This document shows positions 24,110-37,600 of a stretch of 64,000 nucleotides of DNA, one piece after another. The notes below the pieces were generated by a model. It was not told the origin of the DNA and searched no databases. It saw only the letters and a list, made by a program, of their open reading frames with translations. The first letter of the stretch is position 1; each line of letters begins with the position of its first letter. The position numbers and the translations under genes are program-made. Source of the stretch: Hymenolepis diminuta (taxonomy: Eukaryota > Platyhelminthes > Cestoda > Cyclophyllidea > Hymenolepididae); assembly GCA_900708905.1 (NCBI GenBank), contig CAADRB010000006.1:3465552-3529551 (forward strand), read 5' to 3'.

Positions 24110-27100
24110 AAGAGATCATAAAATTCAGATATGCCTAACATAAGAATATTTGACAAAAATCACTGTAGAATTAAATTTATGAAAGAAGATACACGGATAA
24201 TTTCAAAGTTCAACTAAAGTTTTTGCACTGAATTACTTGACGTATTTCTGCTCTGAACTTGTTTTATCTGTCCTACGTTTTCGTCGTTCTCAAATGTTTC
24301 TCAGTGGCAATTTTCTGATTTACCATAAAAGAGTGATCATATTCACATATTATCCAGAAGTAAAGGAACTATATGATGTATAGATATATATTTAAACACG
24401 AAACATCAACAAGGCGAAAGATTTGGTCAGTCAGTGCATGCAGTCAATACTAATGGAGAAATTTAAGCTGCTGGTCGCTGCATACTCTTCCCAAAAGTTT
24501 AGCTCCAGCTCAGTCTTACCAAGCGGTGTAGAGAAAATCCTTTAACGTTCATCACATAATGTTAACTCTTTGTTACCATTTCCCACCATAATCTTAGGCC
24601 TGGTTTTATCATAAGTCTGATATACACAGATCAGAATACCCTTAATTTTAGATAAATTTATATTACTTCTATTGTCAATTTTGTCAATTGTCAATTCAAA
24701 GACTTTTGAAGTCTTTGAATATTTTACTATCTTTATAATGCCATACATTAAAAGACAGTTTGAATTTACCGGGTGCCAAACGAATGGGCAAACTGACGTT
24801 GAATAAGCTTGTAAAATGGGATGGTTGTGCCTCTCCCATTTTCAGAGCTACAGATAAGTAATCTTCATTGCTCGACTTACTAGATTTGATTGCATTTGTC
24901 TTCTCCAACTGCATGCTTCCATGAGAGAAAGCTCTTTAGGAATAAGAGGAAAAAATTATAACGATAGCCATATAAGATCGAAATCTCTTAACTTTCCTCG
25001 CTACCCTAAAATTGAAAGCAGTAACCCATTGTCAAAATTAATTTCTTGATAGATGCTTTGATTATGAAAACACAACAGAAGACACGAAGATCTATTAGAC
25101 TTTGATTAGTAAAACGAATAAAATGCCATCTCTGATGAATAACGCAATAACTTAAGAAGTTAGTTTCTGAAAGTGCCTCAGTGAGTCTTTACCTCCAGAA
25201 CTCTGAATGTGCAAATACTGCAACTACATCATAGGTGAAAAACGAAAATTAGAAACTTTCAGTCATTTTTTTTGCGATAGTAAAAAACGACTCTTCATCT
25301 ATATTGAAGCCTATTTGAGAGAATTTTAAATAGCAAATAATGAAAAACAATACACAGTTGTATTGTTATTAATGCTTAATACATAAAGAGAATTAAATGA
25401 TAGCTTTCTTTCCTAATTTTGAGAACAATTTTATAACTTAACTCTCCGTGACTGGTCTCTATGAAAAAAGATCTCTTATGAGAACTCTATTTCATTATCT
25501 AAGAGCGAAAGCTAAAATTAGCCTCTCTGTCCTTTGCAATTAATAACGCTACCTCGGAAAACTCTAGGCATATGCAAACGTAATCACTTTTTAAAATAAA
25601 AACAAACTAATTTTTGCATATTTGTATGCAAGAAATCATTATGGAACTATAATTTTATTGCATATTGGCCAAAATGAAATATTATCGTGATTTTTTTGTA
25701 AATAAATAGGAATTAAAAGCACTGTTTATTTCCTAGTATCCAATATATTCAGACCCAAATGAATCCAAAATCTATTGAAAATAGTTTGAAAGCCACAAAA
25801 TATTACAAATAAGTTTTTAACTTTGATCAGATTGTTAGCAGTTACAATCAAGTTCAGCATAATTTAACAGCAAAAGAAACGTTTTAACATCTAATGTTAT
25901 TTTCGGTTTTCACACACCATTAAGCCAATCGAATTTCTAGTGAAACAATGTCGTTCTCTATAAAATTCCAACTGTATGCTGGCTTTGTAATTGTTTGCAC
26001 CTCCGGTGATTTTGTTCGCATAAATCGAATATTTGCAACCTCTGCGGCAAATGAGGACATGAAGAAACAATGTGATGAACTAAACCAGAATTTAGAAAGC
26101 AGAGCGTCACCCAGACTGTTAAACCAATGGTCAGTTAGGTGATAGAACCAACAGCCAGCTAGAAGAAGAATATGAGGCGGAATAAATATCCGCAGTAGAA
26201 TCCCTATAGATGTGCTATAAAAACAAGGAGAAAGCAGGGGAAGAAAAGGAATCAGCATCCTGAACTAGGGCTAAGGATAGTCGTTGGATCGAAACCGGTG
26301 TCGAAAGGAAATGCCATAGGGAAGACAGAGAATGGAAATCTTCTTTCAAAACCAATAATGAATGTAATATTCTCTTTCAACCATTCGAAGCAAAAGTCCC
26401 GAATAAAGAGAAAGGAAAAGGGCAGGTCCTGCGAAAAATGGGAGGGGACATGCAAAGAAAGCTGGAAGCTGTACCCGAGAACTTCTGGATGTCTGCTCAT
26501 CCCGGACTTGATGAAAAATCTTTAATGGGAATATTGATGGAAAGAAGCAGACTGATGCTGCATCAATCATCTGAATACGCCCCTGAAAAGGAATAAGTCC
26601 CCAGAAAGGAATGCGAAACCGGTATAAGGATTTCAAGTGGATCTGACGGGAAACCCTATAACGAGAGCGCGGCTTAAAGGGAGGTGTCAAGGTGAATATA
26701 TACTTATGAAACAATCATTAAATAAATAAATAATAAACGGAGTTAATATTGCATTTTTATCCTCTTCCCCAATCGCTATTGAAATAATGATTGACACTTA
26801 TTAAAGTGAACTAATAAAAACTATATACCTTACTGTATATAGTTCATGTTGAACTGTAATAAGTTATCGCCATATTTCAACGTGGCCATATGGCGATTTC
26901 AACAACGTGAACTTGTGTTTTCCTTCTTCCTGGCTAGGATATCGGTTTGTAGATTTCAAATGCAAGTTTAAATCGAAGCTTATCTTAGTAAAAACACCTT
27001 GCGGAACTCTGCTAACTTGAAAATTTTACCTCATTTCTGCCAATGCTATAAGTGTTAATTGTGGAGTATCTTATAAGATTATCTGCCTTCTCAACCATGG

Positions 27101-30100
27101 AACGAAAATAGAAAACGAAGCCACATGACCAATCCTTCTTGACAAAATAATACTGGTCAGTAAGTCCTAAAAATCACAGACGAGCATTTGCTGCAATCCG
27201 GTGGATGAATCATGAAATTTGAATTTTGGAATTTTAGCCGCCCTTCAATAAAATCTGTACAACACAAGTGCAAAAATCGAAAGAAATATTTTTTCAAAAT
27301 TAAGAATAAGTAAATATTACTATGTATTATAATAAATGAGGTGCAATAAAAGTCGGTAGCAATGGTTTATGTTTAACCTTATATCGTTATTATTTAAATA
27401 TTAAGAATGAAGTCCTTTTTGCCATAAAATTAAGCAATTTGATTCCAGAGTTGTTCCTAATCGAATTATTTTACAAAAAGATCCAAAAAAGAACATCAGA
27501 CATAAATGGATTATTTCACGGTTTAAAAAATAAATTAAATTCAAAATTATTCCAAATCTTTTAAAATTCCGTTGGATAGAAAACTGACTGACTCATCTTT
27601 CCATTCGAACTATTTCGCTTCAAATCGTAAAATTTTAAAAATGCAATTAATATCGGTCCTATTTTCAGGGAGAAGTATTAGTATTACACAGCAAATTACG
27701 AATTTTCTTTGTTTTTAATCAGATATAATTATCGACACCCGGGAAATTCTAAAATTATTTAATATGAGATGAGAGATATCTAAGTATTAGAGCAACTAAA
27801 TATCTTATTTCATTCGAAATTTGGATCCATCAGGCTATCAACTTTTTGTTCATATGTTCGAAATAATGAGTTTGGGAACATGGTTCCAGGTTTTTTCAGT
27901 TCTACGATATTGTAATCGTATTTTTCGTTTGATAAAACTGAATGAATGCTGTACGGATGCATTCTATCTCTTACAATAATTAAGACTAGCTAGGCGATAA
28001 TGATTCTGATATTTTTAATGTACCAGAGTTCAATAGGGTTCCCTCAAGGTGGATTCGAAGTATCATTAAACAATTTTGAATTAGAAAATGTATCATTCGT
28101 AAAGGCAGATTAGAGACTGCATTAACGAATTACTGATTTTCAGTAAAACTTTTCGATTGTTAAGCGTTCAAGTTATTTAATTAGCCTATTTTTGTCGCTT
28201 TGTTACCAAAAGCAAAATTTAACATAATTTGGTTTGTTTAAGAGAAAACAGGTAAGTTAAAGTGAGGTTATTTGAGAGGAGGTCAAAGTTATACGCTAAC
28301 TTCCCTCTTAATTTTTTAATATTTGTCACTCGTTAATGTTTGTTAGAGAAATTTGTCGTTTCAATCTGTGCGAACGTCGTTACTTTATGATAGAAAGGAG
28401 GCAGAGAGGGCTTCAGAATGTTCATATTTGAAGAGAATGGAAAAAAGGCGCCAGTTTCATAACTAGTAAACACAAAATGAGGTTAAATGGCCAGGTAAAT
28501 CTAAAAATTTGCGAGTCTGATAACAGGAAACATTTAAAACATTTTAGTGATTTAAATATTTATCATGAAGAAGTGAGTAAAGCCCAATATTAAGGATGTG
28601 GAAAACTGAGATAAATAGATGACATTATTGTTTTTATAGTTAAGCGTGAGTAATGTAAATCACTACACATCCGATTTAGAACTCGACTCCCATAGTAGCA
28701 TCAGGATTTCGCTGCAGATTACTTGATCAGTTTTTGTTTATATATGTGTGTGTTGTTTAATAATAAGTGAAATTTGGCTATTTAATATAATACAATAAAA
28801 TATTTGTATTATTATTGTTCTACGAAAATGATACTGAAAAAATATGAAGAGCTGAATGACTTTTAATGCAGTCACTCGTAAAATTCAATTGATCTTCTTA
28901 CACTGAGCGACTACTGACACTATCTGATTGGTAGTAAAAACGTCAATCATATTCATTAAGAAGGGGTATAATGAACTCTCAAGAATTCTGAGGCATCTTC
29001 TATTACTCTTAACCATGTGCTTTGATTATTAGAACAGATACGGCATCGAAGTGACATGACCGACCATTTAAGTTAACAAGAAACAACTCTTTTAATATTC
29101 TAATTTTGTTTTCTATCTCTACTCAAATTCCAATTTCTCTCTCCTTTTAAATCGCATTTTTATTATAAACGTAAAATACATTTTCGTATTTAAAAACCGT
29201 GCAGTATTTTATCTTTTCACAAATAATAATGAATACTATAGAGATGCGATGCTTGAAAGCTTTCTTTTAGTTCCAAGCAATTAGAACTCATGTGAAATAT
29301 GATAAAAGGTTACGATTTGTAGCAAAACCAAAAAAATCATTTTAATGCCAGATTAATAAATCTAGAGGTGGAAGTGGGGCCAAATTCAGCCTTTATGCTT
29401 CGTTATTTCAGGACGTGTTTTTTCTTTCCGTCAGACGAACTCTAACAGGCAGGTGAAATGAAGGATTAAGGACATTGCTCATTAGTAACGCCATTCCTTT
29501 CTACCTTTGATCAGTTACCTTCAACGCCTAACTTCAGCCCAACAAAGTGCTGTGATAGACTTTTAGGTACAAGAAGCATCAACTGAGTATTGTAGAAATC
29601 CCTGAATTTTGGACTGAAATCTTCGAACTTTACTTAATACTACCCATCTAAAGCTCTAATCAAATTGGCTAAAAGTGAAAAATGGGATGGACTTTTAAAC
29701 GTGCTTTACAATCCGCGATAAATAATTAATTGATAAATGTGAAAGACTGTCACTTCTGTCAAATTTTAAACATGGTTAAATGAATCAGCTTTATATATTT
29801 GGGATATTAGATTATTTCTCTATTATACAAAGTGATTTGGGAGTATTCAGCTAATTATGTGAAATTTCACGGCTGAATTTGCATAAGATAACCTTTAATA
29901 ACCCAAGAATCCCACGTACTTTTACTTAAAAGAACCTTCATGAATTTCAGTGTATATTTCAAAATCAAACAAGTTTTGTTGCATAAACAAATGGTAAAAA
30001 TATGCCTGTGAGTTTGCTAAACTTCTGTGTATTATTTTAGTTGATTTCATAACTCTAAAAGAAATTATGAAAACATTACTACCCTAAATGAAATTTTTGA

Positions 30101-31130
30101 GTTCGGTTTCAAGCACGCAATACATTTTCAATATTACCGATTAATTAAAAAGTTTATTAATTTAATAAAGTTATTACTTTTCTAATTTTAATTCCTGATT
30201 TATGACAATTAGTAAAGTCCTTGTTAGACCTTCAAGGTATAGTTTATAATTCCTTAAACATCGAAATTTTCGCAAATTAAAATACCTGAGAATTCAAGAT
30301 AATACAAATTTTTATAATTATAATAACTATTATTAAAGGTGTAAATACATTAAATGTAAATTAGCAAAAGAAGCCAGTTCACTTTAAATTTATCAATAAA
30401 CGCAATGAAGAGGCAGTTATGAAAACACCTTTCTTAAACTAATACGTTTTTATTGCTAGTTTATTTCTGTATATAGCAAATTAGCCCACAATAGAATGAA
30501 ATTACTGACATTTAGTCATGAAGTTATATTTTATAATCTACTTTTGGAAAAAAATTTGCAACATAAAGAACCCGAAACTTTCTCCTTGAAGCCTATCAAG
30601 CAATGCAAAGATTGTTGATGTTATATATGTCAAGGTTTCATTTATTTAGAAAAAACTAAGAATATTTATCAATCTTTGCTACGGAAAGAGAATAAAAGGG
30701 AATCAAACTCTATGAAGTCAAAATTACTAATAAGGATATAAACTGCATCAAAAGATCACCAGAATTTTCTAAATTTTATCAACTTCAAAATACTTCCAAC
30801 TTATAATATGAAAACACCTATTTGCAAAGAGTTTTTGAAAATTAGTAATAATAATATAATAGATTTGACACCATCCTGATCAGGAAAATCAGCATAATGA
30901 GGCCATTTCAGAATAGTATTCGCCGATATGGATTGCAGCGGATGCTACACAAATATGCCATTTGCCTAACCTTAGTAATCCACTTAAGAAGTCCAAATAG
31001 CCCCTAGCAGGGTCCTCTAGTACACATTTACCCCTAAGAACGGCTAAACTATGTCCATAGTAGCGAGAACGAGAACGGTGTCTCATTGAGAGAGTTTATT
31101 GCAGTTGTATTTAAATTATCAACATGTTAG
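24110..31130. other. Intergenic; no gene seen, small hairpins and a GC-richer island
   Basis: Mostly AT-rich. A GC-richer block at 26130-26710 has several overlapping short open frames on both strands, none protein-like; it could be an old transposon remnant. Two short hairpins lie at 26819-26896. Short open frames at 24542-24914 (minus) match no family I know. Confidence 0.45.
26819..26896. repeat. Two adjacent short inverted repeats (hairpins)
   Basis: A perfect 10-bp inverted repeat, AACTATATAC/GTATATAGTT, with a 6-nt loop occupies 26819-26844. It is followed by AGTTCA/TGAACT around 26841-26855 and a 9-bp pair, TCGCCATAT/ATATGGCGA, with a 12-nt loop at 26867-26896. Function unknown. They may be the end of an old DNA transposon, or chance in AT-rich sequence. 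Confidence 0.4.
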
Positions 31131-31139
31131 TCATTAAAT

Positions 31140-31668
31140 ATGTTTACTGCCACGCTGCAAGAGTAGTGACTGCCGATTGGCTGATCGCAAATTCGCACTT
31201 GACCTCTACGCGATCAGTAGCACTTTCGCACTTTCCAGAATGTTCTAGCGCACGCATATTCCCTTGATCATCATTGGTACCATTTTGAATTCCTCAGTAC
31301 TCTCCCTTTTGAGCGTTTTTAGATATCTAAAAGGTAGTAAAAAGTGCTCGATAATTAGTTCGTGTACATATTTGGTCAGTCGGAAAGGAAAGGTGACTCT
31401 TCGACCGTAACGAGTGCGAGAACCTTTGAGTTAAGATATACAAGAAAGGAGAATGGTAGAGTTAACAGTGTCTTGGAGTGAAGACTGGGATGAAAGATTG
31501 AAAGGCTGTACAGTATCCTTAGATGTATATTATCGAGGAACACAGCAGAAGGAGGGTTATCCAGAGGAGGGAGTCAGGGAGTTCGAAATAGGCCGGCCTC
31601 GACGTGCCAGTGCCCCACAAGTTCATGATTCCACAGTCACTTCTGCTTTACCTTTAGTATTAAACTAA
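31140..31668 (+). other. GC-richer island with a small unrecognised open frame (31453-31668)
   Basis: An ATG at 31453 opens a 71-codon frame with balanced, non-repetitive composition (MVELTVSWSEDWDERLKG at the start, GRPRRASAPQVHDSTV near the end). It follows an A/G-rich leader. Upstream are an ATTGG pentamer and a heat-shock-element-like dyad, GAATGTTC, at 31238-31245. I do not recognise the protein. It could be a small gene, a first exon, or chance; elevated GC compared with its surroundings is the only other support. Confidence 0.25.
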
Positions 31669-31679
31669 ACAAATTCAAA

Positions 31680-34600
31680 GAAGCAGCTTTTGTTTTTCAA
31701 ATTTAATTTAGCATAATTTAATTCAATTTAAATAACCATTTTTTGTTGAACCTAGTTACTGAAATTAATACTTGTTTACACTATGAAAGGAATTTAAATG
31801 AAATATTTAAATTCAAATCTACTATTTTTTCGAAACGAAGTCCCATAAATCAGATTCTTTTGAACTTTTCCAGAAAAATTTCAGTTTAGGAGTAAATTGC
31901 TGAGTGATTTTCATTGCTTGTTTTAAAGCAAAAAATATGACTTGAAGGCACGACACAGTAAAAGTGAAGTGTTAATGAGGAAGTCGAGTTGAAGCCTTGA
32001 CTAAGGTCAGGACATCGTTTAACTTGTGAATTTATCATGTCATCTAATGCTCTGGGGTTCAAATTTCTAGAATTTGACCTCATGGGTGTTAAATAACTAA
32101 TTAGCAGTTATCTTTATTGGGTGCTTGTCCTGCTAAGTTGCCATGTTTGTCTCTAATAGCCAAGATCAGAACACCTGATGTTTCAATAAAACAGAGCTCA
32201 CTTGAGTTCGCATAGGGCGAACTTTAATAAATTAGTAAAATAACGATAATAACATTTATCTAAATCCGACGAAAACGTTCTTTTTATTTCTCACCTTGTG
32301 TGGAGAGACGGCACAATGCCTATCTAGTTTAGAACTTTACATTTTCAAATCCGTATGTTTACTCCGAATACTACACACACACAAAGGCTAGTAAACGATT
32401 TCACCGTCATAAAAATCGGAGACCATATAAAAATACGTTTTCAAGGTAATTTTTTCTTTATAATATTCGTTTGGTCAAATCATGAAGAAATATCATATTA
32501 GCACAATCATAACTCCCCGAATTGAAGAAAAAGTTTTAATGACGAAAATTAAAAATTTGTTTTTACTGAAATTTTGGCTGTTTGATATTAATATTCGATG
32601 CTTTCTCAGTGTTAATTACACGTTTAAGTTTGAAGCATGTAACAAGAGAAAATTGAGCACGATACAACTGGGACTCAGAAAAAAAGAAGCATTCAATTGA
32701 AAGTTAATTAAGCACTCAATTTAAATTATGACGAATAATTTCAAGATCGGGAACACCTTCACAATTAATATCGCCTCACTGATTGTCGTTAATGCCAACT
32801 TTGATCTCTACTTTTCCTTTGTTAAATTAAGCAACTTTTACGCAGTACACTACTCGTTGATAGGAATTGGCTTGAATGGTTCGCTGGCATTCAAGTTCCG
32901 AGGATAACATTTTCCTACACCTCACTCCACTCCCTTCAGCGATTCCATATAAGTAGAAAGCTCAAGTTAAATGATCAGCCAGTGTTTGCCTTCGTTGTCA
33001 ATCAAGTGATGTTATCGTCATTGCCGCTTACGTCTATGTACACAAACACCAGTGATGATAATAGACATGGTATATTGAATAGAACTGTTGCATAAACAAC
33101 AAATATTTGCGTAGCTGGTGGTTGTATTTACTCCATATTTGAATATTCCATGAAACTGATGAAACACTTGGACATTTTCCCTCACTCTCTCTACTTCAAA
33201 ATTAAGTTAGACCTGAAGACGCATATGTGAATCCCTGAGATTAACTGTTTTCTCTGAAAAGAAAAGGGGTGTCGAGCATTTTGAGGATTAAATGTCTGAT
33301 TAGAGACAAAAGGTTGTCGAATTTATATCTAGTGAGGTCTGTAAGAGAAATGTTTTGGGAGATAAATGTTTTTCAATATAGCTTTGTCTTATTTACAGAT
33401 ATTGAACTGTTTGATAGGATGTACCTAACACAAAGCACATTGATTCGGATAAAATTAAGAGTCTATTTGGTTAAATAAAGGATTCAAGTATAAAAGATTG
33501 GCCGATACTTGACAATATAGAATGAATGTGACAAATAAGAATGATTTGTTATGCTAAACCAATGCATTTTTACCCATATATAGCGCTTACACACTGAACT
33601 CATCAAAGGAATAATCAAAGAGTAATAATACACAGCTCTATTAGGTGTGTTGAATTTGTCCTACAGCATTATTTGGCACTAAAAGTTCACCTTGAAGGAT
33701 GTTATAACTAATTAGCTGAAATGGCCGCAGATCCCGGAATTCAATAATAACGTGTAAACGCCTTAAAGATTTACTCCAAAATTATGTAGCGCAGCGATCC
33801 CGCAATTTGGCACATTTTAACAAATGCACAAATTTAATGAATAATTAACAATATATAGCCAATTTAATTTTTCTTTTATAAAAATGAATAATTTTTATTC
33901 AATAAAGGAGGTCTAGAGAGTTCGGCTATGCACAATTAAAATGGAAATGTGCAAGGTAGGAATGAAGTAAGAACCCTTGAGTGACCTGACTTTATCCACC
34001 ACTTTTTTCGACCACCTTTAACTTCAAACTTTATCGGTCTTTTTGATGCTTCTATTATTTGCTTTGGTATAGGTAATAAGATTGAGGGCAGGAATTGGCA
34101 ATACGTTAAGAGAAGTGAAACAAAACAGTTTTGGTTTTATAATAGTAACATATTCGTTGATACAATATTTCCTAGTCAATAACAAGTGGAGTGTTGCGAA
34201 ATTTTATCAAGTATCCAATTATATGCGATGTAAAAGTAAAATTGAGTTCGGATTCATATAAATACACATATTGCAGCGATTTGCAGAAAATGAACTTCTT
34301 TCAAATGAAGGTTGACTTACATACGAATAATAAGACATTTATCTTGGCGTGGCTTGAATTTCTCATGTAATATCTTTGAATTCTGTTCACATTTATTGTA
34401 GATTAAAAGAAAAGGGAATTCTTAACTAACGTAGGACTTCAAACAAAAGTAGTTAAAGACGGAGCCAGATCTATTTTTAATACCCAAAGATTACATTTGT
34501 AATGTAGAATCTATTTAATTTATAACTAAAGAGGTTAGTCACATTGCCTACTTAGCGAGGATGTGCGTCGAAGTAACATGTATCAAATGACGTCGACAAA

Positions 34601-37600
34601 AGAGGAAAAAACAAAGTTCCGCACAATGTTTGACTGACTAATACAAAGAACAAAATGCACATCATTTACTCCATCCATTCCCGAATAAAGGTTCACTAAA
34701 GAGCGTCAAATGTCTTACCGCTACTTTGTATCCTATCAAATTAGATCCCATAAGCGCACTTCAACCATGAAAACAGTGAAATGAGCTCATTTTTTTCCAA
34801 AATTAAAGATCAAATAGCAAAATTAGCAGAATCTTATTAGAAAACATTAAACATGTCCATCTATTTTAATTGTATAAGTAATCTGTTAATTGTTTGCGAT
34901 CATTTTCTATAAAATGCCCTTTTTCCTATACCTTAAAGAAAATTATTATTCATACTTTTTGAATTTACGGAAATAATAAGGAAAATTCAATTCAGCCCTA
35001 TTATATTCGTTCATTCAAAATTTTAATGAATGCACCAATAGAAAAATATTCCCAAAAAATAATGGAATTTAGCAGTTTCCTTCCAAAGTTCCTCTAAAAC
35101 ATTTTTTAGTTGTCCATCAGATGTTTAGAAATTTTACCTTTTCTTCTTCCATGACATTTCTGAAGCAACGTGAAGGATGTTCTAAAATTTCGTAAGGGAA
35201 CAAAAACGAGCGATGATCGAATTGCAGAGTTATCTCATCTGCCTATTCCAGGTTTTAAGAAGATTAAAATGAATTAGAGTGATATTTATTTAACCAAATT
35301 AATTTAATAAATGTGAACTCAATGAAGCTTTGGAAGCTTTTCCATGTATAAATTTGAAAAGCTATTTTGCTTCACCTCAGATTAAACCTAAACTAGAAAA
35401 GAAAAGATTTAAAATATAAGGCCGAGGTTTTTTAATTTTAAATACCACCATTTACCTAAGTCGTAGCCTTAGGAGACGTTACAACATCACTGGCATTATC
35501 ATGCGGAGCGTAGCCAACTCGTGAATTTTTTAAGACTCTCACACCCACACGTACTCAAGGGGTCCACACGGGGTTTGGTTGGGGTGACCACTCGGTGGTG
35601 CGTGAAATGCCTTCTCATCATCCCTCATGGGACCAACTTGGCCAAGATGGGTAGGGGCAGGAAGGAGGAATTGGAGGAGCAATACTTGGTCTATTCTCTA
35701 TCTCTGGACATAGGGGAAGGGAGAAGTGAAAATTTTCTGGCTCCAACTAGTCACGCTTGTCAAAACGTACGAACTCCCCCAAATGACAAATTATTCAAGC
35801 ACATCTTTACTTACTTATTCTTCACTTCTGCGATGTCTTGTGGTTCAGTTAATTTACATGGACCTTTACGCTAATGCTATTTTCTTTCTCCCCACTTGAT
35901 CCCAGGTAGTTTTGACTATCCTAATAAGTACGAGTACGAAGGGCTCACACAAATTTAGAATAGGTACGGTAAGGATTTTCAGTAGATTGAAAATATGTGC
36001 AACTTTGCTCTCTGCTTTATCTATTTCGTTTCTGAAGTCGACCTTACCGTATTTGACATCTATAACTCCCAATGGGTGCCTGCTTTTAGGTAAAATTAAA
36101 TTAACCGTTGTAAGTCGGATACCATAAATGATAAAGACTATACTCTTTCGCCCATTTAGTCTGCAAACTATATTGCATAACTTAAGTAAAAGATTAGAGT
36201 TGAGTTTTGATTAGTGAAGTAAGTTCTTGAGTCTGCAAAAGAGAGCTAAATCTACCGGTTACGAAAATTTTTGCTCTGTTCGAGATGAGAGTAGAGAAGA
36301 CTAACAGAGACTTATGTAAATAGCTTCATTTATCCAGATGTTCATCAGAGAACCATGATGAACAAAATCTGTCCAAATTGGCCTTTGAGCAAGTGAAGGA
36401 AACGTAGAAAGATGAGACCAACCAATTGCTTGATTGAACAAATAGAAAAAGAGACAAGAATGATTAATGTTATGGAGTGGATGTATGAGAATGTGGGGCA
36501 ACAAAAAGAATTGAACTTTAATAACATGATAACATTCATTTTTAATCAAAATAAGCGATTTTGTGAACAGTAACTTTTGCTAGTACTATCTGAAATTCAT
36601 ACTATCAGGAAGAGATTTTTGCTGTCTTAAGTTCAAAAGGGATTTTAAAAATTCTCTTTTCTCAAATCAGTAGCATTATCATGCATTCTTAAACGCTTCT
36701 GTATAACGGTGCTTTTGTAAGCTAAACTGTGCAAGAAATCATTATGCTTGACAGATCATACCTATTATATACTATTCACTGTTACTTTTCTGAAAGGTAG
36801 TATTGGTGAGACAGGAAGACTCGGATTAAAATAATATTTCCTAAGTCGATTCAGGAATGAGTATGAATATTCATCTTGGATTCTCCTCTGGTTTCAATGT
36901 AGCCTATTCATCCGGAAGAGAAACAAATCCAGAAATAAAACAGATGTACATTAACATCAAGAACATAGAAGCCCGACATACTGTGTCATATTCAGTAAAT
37001 GAATAGCTGATGACCAGGAAATCCTGAATTCAAGGGAAATAGGACTCAGTTGATACCTTCGCCTTATTTGTCATTTTAATCAGCCTTCCTTCACCCTTTA
37101 TGGGGACCTTTTTACTGTTTTGATATTTGGGGTCCTTTCTATGTGTAAGAATTGTAGATGATATATCGTGTGCAACAGCAATAAGCAGTCGAAATTTCAA
37201 GAAATTCATTTGGATAATTTAAACTTCAAGAGGAAGGCATTGAATTTTCTAATCACTTTCCAGCAACTATGGCATGTGTTTAAAAATACGATTTTTATGT
37301 TTTTTAATAATAAAAATTTAGACACGTAGTTACTAAATTATATCACAAAGCGGTGTGAGACGCAGCAAACTTGCATTCAAACTGTGGTGAAAGTGTATGA
37401 AATTGCATTCATGCGCATTAAATCGAAGGTAATTTGCCCCGGTTTATTTAAAATATTAGTAATTCAGACATCTAGCAATAAATCGCATTATAAAAATTCT
37501 TTAAAAATTACCTACCTCCACTTACAAAAAATCCATCTTTACGCAAGAATTTTATCATTCACTGGAGGATAGCTATTACCCGGATCTAATAGCTTGATAA

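Noticed and set aside
32040..32090. tRNA B-box-like GGTTCAAATTTC
   Set aside because: It deviates from GGTTCRANYCC, and no A-box or cloverleaf pairing is visible upstream.
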